Shown: piece after piece, positions 7,076-13,491 of the stretch
How the letters are laid out: each line of letters opens with the position of its first letter
Numbering within the stretch: the first letter of the stretch is position 1
From: Pseudomonadota bacterium
Lineage (GTDB): Bacteria > Desulfobacterota > Desulfobulbia > Desulfobulbales > DAOVYS01
DNA: 13,491 bases
Direction of reading: 5' to 3'
Assembly: GCA_030635485.1 (NCBI GenBank)
Contig: DAOVYS010000044.1
Span: forward strand, 1 to 13,491
Translations under genes and position numbers: made by a program
Notes under the pieces: model-generated
Databases searched by the model: none
What the model was told of the DNA's origin: nothing
Seen by the model: the letters and a program-made list of their open reading frames with translations, nothing else

Positions 7076-7083
7076 ATTATAGT
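7076..7083. promoter_or_regulatory. Possible overlapping divergent -10 boxes
   Basis: In the 76-base gap between the divergent genes, the minus strand reads TATAAT at 7081-7076 and the plus strand reads TATAGT at 7078-7083. Predicted starts near 7069 (minus) and 7090 (plus) would give leaders of about 21 and 35 nt. No convincing -35 boxes are visible at the right spacing, so this is a weak call. A small hairpin GTGTT-GTA-AACAC lies just beside it (7061-7073). Confidence 0.35.
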
Positions 7084-7124
7084 ATTTTGGTGTTAAAATT
7101 TAACTTCAGTTTGGAGAATTACCT

Positions 7125-7574
7125 ATGGACTGCCCCTATTGTGGCCGTTTTGTGGCACATATTCACAGAAATCCAGTTCCTACCGTTGATATAATCATTG
7201 AAACAGGTGACGGTATCGTGCTGATCGAAAGAAAGAACCCTCCTCATGGGTGGGCCCTGCCTGGCGGTTTCGTGGATTACGGCGAGACGTTAGAGACAGC
7301 TGCAGTACGGGAGGCCAAGGAGGAAACCGGCCTGGATGTGCATCTGGTCGAACAATTTCATGCCTATTCCGACCCCAAAAGAGACTCCAGACAACACACC
7401 ATCACCATGGTGTTTATTGCCAAAGCCTCTGGAATCCTTCATGCAGGCGATGACGCGGGAGATGCCGGGATCTTCTCATTAGAGAGCCTGCCGGATCTTG
7501 CCTTTGACCACGGAGAGATCCTGGATGATTATGCCCGATACAAAATGACCGGCAAGCGGGAGACTATCTGCTGA
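7125..7574 (+). CDS. Nudix hydrolase, ADP-ribose pyrophosphatase-like
   Basis: The product (149 aa) contains a complete Nudix box at residues 48-70: G48-x5-E54-x7-R62-E63-A-K-E66-E67-T-G69-L70, exactly the GX5EX7REUXEEXGU pattern, with the glutamates that bind the catalytic metal. Nudix enzymes hydrolyse nucleoside diphosphates linked to another moiety. The stretch DIIIETGDGIVLIERKNPP followed by HGWALPGGFV resembles small ADP-ribose pyrophosphatases of archaea and bacteria, which is the likeliest activity but is not proven by the box alone. A lone CPYC (3-6) near the N-terminus looks like half of a zinc ribbon with no partner pair. GGAG at 7113-7116, eight bases upstream, supports the ATG. 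It is divergent from the glycosyltransferase gene and convergent with pilY1; no functional link to either is evident. Confidence 0.92.
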   Translation: MDCPYCGRFVAHIHRNPVPTVDIIIETGDGIVLIERKNPPHGWALPGGFVDYGETLETAAVREAKEETGLDVHLVEQFHAYSDPKRDSRQHTITMVFIAKASGILHAGDDAGDAGIFSLESLPDLAFDHGEILDDYARYKMTGKRETIC

Positions 7575-7586
7575 ATCGACCTGAAT

Positions 7587-7632
7587 GTAAACGGTCACAG
7601 GCGGCGCATCCGCACCATCTGTGACCGCTTAT
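7587..7632. repeat. 46-bp hairpin between convergent genes (element C), possible bidirectional terminator
   Basis: CGGTCACAG (7592-7600) and CTGTGACCG (7619-7627) are perfect complements. GTAA (7587-7590) pairs with TTAT (7629-7632) outside them, and an inner GCGG/CCGC stem encloses CGCAT. The left end GTAAACGGTCACAG resembles the GTAAGCGTTCACCAG core of elements 2, A and B. The 10-bp palindrome TATAGCTATA (7630-7639) overlaps its right end. It lies in the 84-base space between the Nudix and pilY1 stop codons, where a shared terminator would be expected, but no T-run follows on either strand. Confidence 0.65.
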
Positions 7633-7658
7633 AGCTATAACTCTTACGACTTTTGCTG

Positions 7659-10600
7659 CTATGGTGTAAGTTCCCGCCAGCTTGTTTTGCCACTCTTATA
7701 ATTTGATATCGGCAGGTTTGTTTGAGGAATTTCTTTTATTTCTCCGGTACTTGTCTGAATAAAGGCTTTCGGGCCTCCTCCGTCGCCCTTGCCGACAAAG
7801 AGGTTAGGGGTAGTGGCCAATCCGCGGCCAAGGAGCAACACGTCCAGAACATTGTCGTCTGCGTCGAGTCCATCATCGCCAAAGATCGATTTGTTCCAGG
7901 CGGTCCCGGTAAGATAATAGACGCCGTAAAGAAAGGCAAGTCCTTCCGACTGGCAGAGATCTTGATAAGGCTGATAAGTGGTGAATGTCAGCAGACCTCC
8001 CAGAAGAGTGGCCTGGCCAAGATTACGTTCTCTATCGTTAAGAAAATTCTTGTACCAGCCGTCAGTCCCTCCAATATAGGTGGCCAGGTCCGGAAGTGTT
8101 GCCACTCCAGCGGGCAGGCAGGCCGCCGCATCAATACATGAAAGGTTGGCCGTGTTATTCTGCACCAGGATTTGATCCACCTGTAGCAGATCCGCAATTC
8201 CAACGGTGGCCCATGTAAACTCATTAGAGTCCATGGGCTCTTTGATGCCGTAATAGGTTTGCTGGGATGTATCGGATTTGTCATCCGCATTAAAAAAGCG
8301 GCCCGTGCCGAAATAGACCCAGAAGTTATTTCCATCCGTGCCCACGGTTGCACTGGCGGTGATCGGCTGGCCGGCATCGATAAGTGCACCAGGGTTTTTA
8401 GGATCAGCATCGCCTGTAAAATCGTTGCCATAAACAAAATCAGGATCAATCAGTCCGTACCATTGGCTGGGCGTTGTCACAAGCTGCGTATTGTTCTCCT
8501 CATAATGGGTCACCAGTCTGTACATTTTTCCCGACCAAGAAGCCTGACTTCCTTCGATGGTGCCGAAATAGACCGCGTCCGACATATAATTCGACCTGAG
8601 GTAGAAATCAATGGTAATGGGGTCGGAAACAAAGCCGTTTCCCGAATCGTCAAGCACAAAGGTTCCGCCTTCCGGCCAGTCGCCACCGGCGCTCGGCATG
8701 GCGCTGGGAAGCCGGAATGGTGTCCTGGTATCGCCTGCAGTCGGATCCGAATCGATCAGCCAGCTCAATGGCAGGATACTGATCCTGGGCGTCTGGTCGC
8801 TCTGACCGTCCAAGGCATTGGCCCCCCTGGGGCCGTTGCCGAAAACAAGATACCATTTGTAGTAATAACCGTCATCCGCATCAGTGTCGTAATCGTCGGC
8901 ATCATCGCCCTTATTCATCACCACCATTGTTGGAATGGCCGTGGTATAGCCCAGATCGACCTCAGTGCCCTGCCAAATGCCGTTTGCAGCCAAACAGTCA
9001 GCCTGGTTGGCATAATTGTCAGCTCCGGAGCACGTATTGTTTCCCACGTCCCAAACGCCGTTTGCAGCCTCACAGGTAGGCTGGGTGGCATAGTTGTCAG
9101 CCCCAAAGCAATCCTCTGTGGTGTTTCTGGTCAATTCACCCAGCAGGATCGGCGCATTCTCCGGATTGGTAATATCAAGAATAAAATAGGATGAAGTAAA
9201 CTCCCTGGTGTCGCCGGCATTACCGTTCAGGTCCGCTGCCAGTTCCTTGGCTCCGCCCAGCCGCATTCCTCCGACCAGAATTGTTCCCCAGCCGCCGGGA
9301 TGCGGATCATCCGGATCATTCGGATCATGCGGAAAGATGCGCACGTCAAAGATTCTGGGGCGCAGGTCAACAAAATATTTGTGCGAATATTCAAGTTCTG
9401 CCAAACATTTCAGGTGCGGCAGCAAATTGGTGGGCACATATGCCCATAGTTCGGCGCCAAGTTCCGGGCATCCGGGGGCCTCTCCGGGCTCACAGTCAGA
9501 CTCGTCACAGTTGCCCGATTCATCAGTCTCAGAGGAGAGGCAGAACTTTTTCTCATGATCGTTGTAAAATCCGCCGTTCACGGCATGAAGCATCCCGTCG
9601 TTGCCTCCGAAATAGATGACATGCCGCCGGTTTTTGTATTGTTTGACAAAGGCGGCATAGGATATGTCCCGGTATAGAAGGTGATACCCCTCGCTCGGTC
9701 TTGTTACAACCATGGGGGTTGAGTGGATGACATCGCCCAGCCGCCAGATGACCGTATCATCTTCATCGCCATCCTTGTCAAGGTCGATTTGTAGCTGCCG
9801 GCTGCGCAGCCCCGCATCATCCAGGTTATTAGAGGGATCTGAGTCATCGGTGTCCTCAAAGCCCCGCACCCACCTGACGATCTGGTTTACCTCGTCGTTG
9901 TCCGCGGCATTAAAATCCTTATCCAGCGCGCCCCGGTCGCCCGAGACCCCCATGCCGGACCAGTTGGTGGTGGGCGCTGCATCAGCATCTTCACGATCCT
10001 CAAACTGCAGGATTTCACTGCTTTCGGCAATGCCGTTGTTGTTCAGATCAGCCCATGTGAATATATATCTCCTTCGCTCATTGGAGATATAGGTGGCACG
10101 GTTATGGAAAATGTCGGTAATGCTGTAGGGCGTATATGCGGCGCTGGTGTGCGATATTTTGGCCAGCCAGTCAGTGGCTGACCAAAGGTATTGGATCTCA
10201 TCAATATCTTTTGAAGAACCTGCCGGACAGACGCCGTCCACCGGGGTGGCATAACAGGCCTTGGATTTGCCCGCAACAGAGTCAAAATAGATAATAACCC
10301 GGTTGTCTGTGTTGGTATCAAGGGTCCGGTCGCCAGCGTTATCTCCCGCCGGTATGGTATCTTCGTAGAGGTAGCCCGAGGAATCAATATGCAGGGCATG
10401 GACCTCACCTGTCCATTCAACCGTCTCGTCCTCCGTCGCGTCGACACTGGGCCAGAAAATAGCCTGATAGATGGCCCCCTCGCCGCCGCGTGAAGAGGAA
10501 ATGACCGATGCGGCGGAACCGGACGAGGCGCCTGCCCTGATTTCATTGAAGACCTGTCTCAGGTTGGCCTCCAGAGAGGCGGCGTCATCACTGGCATAGA

Positions 10601-13199
10601 GGTCTGTGCCGCCATTAGAGGCCGCTTCGGTCATAAGATCGGCCGGGCTGCACTCGGTATCTCCTGTGTCGCGCAAAGTGCCTGTGGCCACAATATGGGT
10701 CTTGATATTCTGCTTGTCATGGCTGTCCAGCTGCGACGTGGAATAAATATCGGTCACAGCCCCGCTCTGGCCGAAGTAGGTCATGTCATCCAGATAAGTG
10801 CCGGCGTGAATGGCGTTGCATGCGTGGGTTTCATTAGCATCAACTATGTTGTCACCATCTATGTCAAAACTGGGACTATCGTCACCATCATCATCATAAT
10901 CCTTGGCCGCGGCAGCTACACTCGTGTTGAGATCGGCGGTGGAGGCCCCTTCGGTGATGATCAGGACATGGTTGTCCTGGCACCAATACTCTACCGGATC
11001 CACGGAGGCATCAATTGTAAAATCGGTGTTATCGAGCTGGAATAAGATGTTCTGGCCATAATAGCCGATGGCATTGTACATTGCCTCTGCCAGGGGAGTC
11101 CAGGTGTTCGCTTCCATATCGTTTATTGCGGAGATCAGACTGTTGGTATGGGCATCATCGCCCTCGGCGTCCTGGTCGATATCCACAATAACAATGCCGC
11201 CGTCCTTATTGGCATCATCCCAGCAATTGTATAACACATAACTGTTCGGCATGTCGCATTCGCTGTCTGATCCATCAATGTTAAAGCGCATGACCCCTAT
11301 ACGCAGGTCAGTTGCGAATTCCTGGATAAGCCCTTCCGGGGCTGTCTCCTGATAGATGTAGCCGTTGAGAGTGGCGATCGGCTGATCCAGCTGTCCGATA
11401 ACGCCGGAGTCGATAAGCATGGCCGGGATGTTCCAGATCTCTCCGGTTGAGCTTTCCAGATCAGTCGGATCGATGACCTGCGGGACCTCCATGGTCCCGC
11501 AGAAGTCTCTGAGCGCCTGATCGACACACACATCAACATCTTCATTAACATCTGTAGTCCCGTCTCTATTAAAGTCGGCAATGTCATTTGTCCAGCCGTC
11601 CTCATCAAGGTCGCCGCCGCCCACGCAGTCCTGAACCACGGCCCAGACTAAACAGACACCTCCATGTGTGTCGGTGCATTCTTCAATAACACCGCCTTCA
11701 CACCTGTAGTTAGTACCTGTTATCTTCCAGGTTTCGCCTTCGCTATAGTCGGGCGCGCAAGATCTGTTGGTACAAACAAGGCCGCCGGCACTGGCCGGCT
11801 CCCAGCATCGGCCTATATATCCGGCAGATCCTTCGGCAGCGCCATATTTGCCGTAACAAACATAGCCTGGGCTGTCCGTGGCAATATCTTCCGGATCAAT
11901 TGTCTCGTAAAGGTGGGAGCATTGTTCTTGAAGTGAATTGACGTGCACCGCGACATCACCCGGCGCCCAGCTGCCGTGTTTACTCTCCCACCAGCAGGTC
12001 TGGACGGCCTGGTTAAAGGCAGGAGTTTCGGCTTGGGCAAAACTTGCGGAAGGAGTGTGATCATACTCCATACACGCATCTATTTCCCCTTTGATTTGCC
12101 CCAGAACCGGGTTGTCTGCGGCCATTTCATCAAGAGCCTCCTGGCAATTGGTGTTGTCAAATCCGGTGTCATTTACCTGGAAAATCTCTATCTGGGTGGT
12201 GTGGTCAGTGCTGCTTCTCGGCTTAACGGCCAGGGTCAGGTATTTGCCGTCATCCAGGGCCAGTTTTTTGACAAAACGGGTGCCCCCGCAGCCCCTTGCT
12301 TCCATGATTAACTGATTTGACATATAGGTGGCAAATGTGATGGTATCGTCATATGTCCAGGTTCCACTCCAGCCATTATCGTCGAGTCGAAAGCCTTGTT
12401 TATCGTCATCGATAGGGACCCAGCCCGCTATATCGTAACATTTACAGGTATTCGTACAATCAAAATCAGTGCCGCCGATACAGCCATTGCTGTCGCCCTC
12501 TATTCCTATATAGTCATTGGTGTCATCTGCAGGGCAGAAATCATAGGTTAACGTCCAACCGTCGTTCTTTATAGGATCATAAAGTGTTAAAAAATTCTCA
12601 TGATCAAAAGTCCCATCATCTGAACTATTATCAGACCAGTTTGAATACGAGGCTTCGGAGACATACTTGCCGCCGGTCAGGATTTTCTTTTCTATGTCAA
12701 ATTTCGAGGCCGCGGCCCAGTTGAGGAAATTGCCCTTGGCGGCAAAAGCGGTAACAGTGTCAGGATCAGTGGATGTGTCTATTGTGATGCATACATCGTC
12801 TGTCCCTCCATCGTTATTATACTTGGTGCCGGTTGCCGCAGTACAGACTGCCTTGGCAACATCAGAGGTTGTCTGCGGCTCAAACCGGTTGTCCGTGAGA
12901 TCATAACTATACCAGGTGTCTGTTGTGAAATAGCCGGCATAGTTGGTGCCGGAGGCATAGGTGTCGTCATAACAGGTTCCGCGTGCCGCAGGCGCGTCAT
13001 TGACATGACCCAGGTCGTACATACTGGCCGAGTTGTCAATGATTATGAGCAGGTTCGGGTCCACCCCGTATGCCAGGAACGGCGGTTCGGCAATGCCGTC
13101 GCTGCATACGTCGGCGTGCCCGGCACCGGGCAGAAGACAGAGAGAGAAAAAAAGCAGTGCGGAAATTGGTAACGACTTACGAATGGTTGAACGTATCAT
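7659..13199 (-). CDS. pilY1: PilY1/PilC-type type IV pilus tip adhesin with von Willebrand A motif
   Basis: This 1846-residue secreted protein is predicted to sit at the pilus tip or cell surface, aiding pilus extension, adhesion and surface sensing. A signal peptide ends near A29 (LLPGAGHA|D). Residues 49-59 (NLLIIIDNSAS) form the first strand and DxSxS metal site of a von Willebrand A domain. Its remaining pieces appear only after about 570 residues: LRIGVMRFN (632-640), NTWTPLAEAMY (698-708) and HVLIITEG (744-751). The C-terminal PilC propeller starts at WRLGDVIHSTP (1152-1162), with HVIYFGGNDGMLHAVNGG (1193-1210), ELWAYVPTNLLPHL (1250-1263) and FGTGRFFNADD (1630-1640). Acidic EF-hand/dockerin-like stretches occur at 530-554, 767-790 and 1139-1148. 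More than 20 cysteines lie in 76-567. AGGAGG at 13211-13206 supports ATG at 13199; an upstream in-frame ATG at 13304 would precede the predicted promoter start and lacks a signal peptide at its N-terminus. The protein is much longer than the roughly 1160-residue Pseudomonas PilY1. Confidence 0.93.
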   Translation of the reverse strand: MIRSTIRKSLPISALLFFSLCLLPGAGHADVCSDGIAEPPFLAYGVDPNLLIIIDNSASMYDLGHVNDAPAARGTCYDDTYASGTNYAGYFTTDTWYSYDLTDNRFEPQTTSDVAKAVCTAATGTKYNNDGGTDDVCITIDTSTDPDTVTAFAAKGNFLNWAAASKFDIEKKILTGGKYVSEASYSNWSDNSSDDGTFDHENFLTLYDPIKNDGWTLTYDFCPADDTNDYIGIEGDSNGCIGGTDFDCTNTCKCYDIAGWVPIDDDKQGFRLDDNGWSGTWTYDDTITFATYMSNQLIMEARGCGGTRFVKKLALDDGKYLTLAVKPRSSTDHTTQIEIFQVNDTGFDNTNCQEALDEMAADNPVLGQIKGEIDACMEYDHTPSASFAQAETPAFNQAVQTCWWESKHGSWAPGDVAVHVNSLQEQCSHLYETIDPEDIATDSPGYVCYGKYGAAEGSAGYIGRCWEPASAGGLVCTNRSCAPDYSEGETWKITGTNYRCEGGVIEECTDTHGGVCLVWAVVQDCVGGGDLDEDGWTNDIADFNRDGTTDVNEDVDVCVDQALRDFCGTMEVPQVIDPTDLESSTGEIWNIPAMLIDSGVIGQLDQPIATLNGYIYQETAPEGLIQEFATDLRIGVMRFNIDGSDSECDMPNSYVLYNCWDDANKDGGIVIVDIDQDAEGDDAHTNSLISAINDMEANTWTPLAEAMYNAIGYYGQNILFQLDNTDFTIDASVDPVEYWCQDNHVLIITEGASTADLNTSVAAAAKDYDDDGDDSPSFDIDGDNIVDANETHACNAIHAGTYLDDMTYFGQSGAVTDIYSTSQLDSHDKQNIKTHIVATGTLRDTGDTECSPADLMTEAASNGGTDLYASDDAASLEANLRQVFNEIRAGASSGSAASVISSSRGGEGAIYQAIFWPSVDATEDETVEWTGEVHALHIDSSGYLYEDTIPAGDNAGDRTLDTNTDNRVIIYFDSVAGKSKACYATPVDGVCPAGSSKDIDEIQYLWSATDWLAKISHTSAAYTPYSITDIFHNRATYISNERRRYIFTWADLNNNGIAESSEILQFEDREDADAAPTTNWSGMGVSGDRGALDKDFNAADNDEVNQIVRWVRGFEDTDDSDPSNNLDDAGLRSRQLQIDLDKDGDEDDTVIWRLGDVIHSTPMVVTRPSEGYHLLYRDISYAAFVKQYKNRRHVIYFGGNDGMLHAVNGGFYNDHEKKFCLSSETDESGNCDESDCEPGEAPGCPELGAELWAYVPTNLLPHLKCLAELEYSHKYFVDLRPRIFDVRIFPHDPNDPDDPHPGGWGTILVGGMRLGGAKELAADLNGNAGDTREFTSSYFILDITNPENAPILLGELTRNTTEDCFGADNYATQPTCEAANGVWDVGNNTCSGADNYANQADCLAANGIWQGTEVDLGYTTAIPTMVVMNKGDDADDYDTDADDGYYYKWYLVFGNGPRGANALDGQSDQTPRISILPLSWLIDSDPTAGDTRTPFRLPSAMPSAGGDWPEGGTFVLDDSGNGFVSDPITIDFYLRSNYMSDAVYFGTIEGSQASWSGKMYRLVTHYEENNTQLVTTPSQWYGLIDPDFVYGNDFTGDADPKNPGALIDAGQPITASATVGTDGNNFWVYFGTGRFFNADDKSDTSQQTYYGIKEPMDSNEFTWATVGIADLLQVDQILVQNNTANLSCIDAAACLPAGVATLPDLATYIGGTDGWYKNFLNDRERNLGQATLLGGLLTFTTYQPYQDLCQSEGLAFLYGVYYLTGTAWNKSIFGDDGLDADDNVLDVLLLGRGLATTPNLFVGKGDGGGPKAFIQTSTGEIKEIPQTNLPISNYKSGKTSWRELTP
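8955..9110 (-). repeat. Tandem 78-bp repeat inside pilY1 encoding two 26-residue Cys units
   Basis: The two copies (9110-9033 and 9032-8955 on the coding strand) encode residues 1364-1389 and 1390-1415. Both follow CxGADNYAxQxxCxAANGxW. The DNA is also similar, with the 13-mer GCCGTTTGCAGCC at 8979 and 9057 exactly 78 bases apart. They interrupt the propeller between the strand ILLGELTRN and the conserved DLGYTTAIPTMVV. Two cysteines per unit suggest small disulphide-bonded modules. Confidence 0.85.
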
Positions 13200-13205
13200 G
13201 GGAAG

Positions 13206-13211
13206 CCTCCT
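13206..13211 (-). promoter_or_regulatory. Ribosome binding site that fixes the pilY1 start
   Basis: On the minus strand this reads AGGAGG, six bases (CTTCCC) before ATG at 13199. It places the signal peptide exactly at the N-terminus. Confidence 0.88.
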
Positions 13212-13279
13212 GAAGCGTAAGAGCTGAAACAGGTGATACCCGGCCAATAAAAGCCGATATTGTGTGAATATAAAAAATA

Positions 13280-13296
13280 TGCAAACACCATGCCGG
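13280..13296 (-). promoter_or_regulatory. Probable sigma-54 promoter of pilY1
   Basis: On the minus strand CGGCATGGTGTTTGCA matches the -24/-12 consensus TGGCAYG-N4-TTGCA except for the first base. GG and GC are separated by exactly 10 bases. The predicted start is near 13269, leaving a leader of about 70 nt that contains the AGGAGG site. Sigma-54 control through a PilR-type activator is common for type IV pilus genes, so this fits the product; the activator site itself was not identified. Confidence 0.6.
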
Positions 13297-13304
13297 GGTT
13301 GCAT

Positions 13305-13491
13305 GACAACAACGGACTTATGAGAGATATACGTAACTATTCAGCGAAACAACCGGGGACGAACACCGGCCTCTAATCTAGAAATAACAAAGATTTTTCA
13401 TCAAGAAAAAGAATTCAAACGGTTTTTTATTGGGAAGTAAATTAGATAGGGATAAGTAAAATATTTTATATTAATGGGAAATAATAAAAAA
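13305..13491. other. AT-rich upstream region of pilY1, no gene seen
   Basis: Apart from the half-repeat, this stretch to the right edge is strongly AT-rich, particularly from 13371 onward. No open frame of useful length or family resemblance is visible on either strand, and no tRNA-like fold or strong terminator is seen. It may hold activator binding sites for the pilY1 promoter, but none can be named from sequence alone. Confidence 0.5.
13332..13345. repeat. Half-unit of the GTAA palindrome family
   Basis: CGTAACTATTCAGC is identical, in reverse complement, to 994-1007 at the right end of element 1 (14 of 14). The following bases (CCGGGGACGAACACCGG, 13353-13369) can form only a short imperfect hairpin, and no matching right end follows, so this looks like a solitary or decayed member. 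It lies about 40 bases upstream of the pilY1 sigma-54 site. Confidence 0.5.

Noticed and set aside
8259..9194. 311-codon open frame on the plus strand opposite pilY1
   Set aside because: It is antisense to a strongly supported gene; Asp-rich coding DNA tends to keep the opposite strand open. No domain is recognisable and no ribosome site is seen.
13200..13304. 35-residue N-terminal extension of PilY1 from ATG at 13304
   Set aside because: It would start upstream of the predicted sigma-54 transcription start and bury the signal peptide; ATG at 13199 has AGGAGG six bases before it.

Overview
This window looks like chromosomal DNA from a Gram-negative bacterium, most likely a sulfate reducer of the Desulfobacterota (former Deltaproteobacteria). 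That placement is inference. It rests on a long PurL carrying PurS-like modules without a glutaminase domain, a very large aspartate- and cysteine-rich PilY1, a FimT/GspH-type pilin with acidic loops, and a TPR plus O-GlcNAc-transferase-like protein. Coding GC looks moderate and two intergenic stretches are strongly AT-rich.

Layout: the start (5' end) of a FimT/GspH minor-pilin gene runs off the left edge on the minus strand (1-410). A 620-base stretch without genes follows. It holds a perfect 21-bp inverted repeat with a T-run (a factor-independent terminator shape) and a 140-bp imperfect palindrome. Next on the plus strand are purL (1031-4024, purine synthesis) and a DUF47/PhoU-like gene (4271-4948). 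A TPR/GT41 glycosyltransferase-like gene runs convergently on the minus strand (5012-7048) and is divergent from a Nudix hydrolase (7125-7574). Minus-strand pilY1 (7659-13199, 1846 aa) fills the right side, with a good sigma-54-type promoter upstream. The last 190 bases are AT-rich and appear noncoding.

How the genes fit together: the minus-strand fimT-like gene and pilY1 belong to type IV pilus assembly and adhesion. Both have sigma-54-like upstream sites, of which only the pilY1 one is strong. purL, the PhoU-like gene and the Nudix gene are housekeeping genes interspersed among them. The TPR glycosyltransferase could modify surface proteins, but nothing here ties it directly to pili.

The most unusual signal is not a gene. 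A family of palindromic intergenic elements with GTAA at one outer end and TTAC (or TTAT) at the other occurs at 867-1006, 4024-4131, 4119-4172, 4950-5005 and 7587-7632, with a half-unit at 13332-13345. Members share a core close to GTAAGCGTTCACCAG, sit against stop codons or between genes, and resemble REP/BIME-type repeats in organisation. In pilY1, a cysteine-rich insertion of about 570 residues inside the von Willebrand A fold and a tandem 26-residue Cys repeat inside the C-terminal propeller also stand out.
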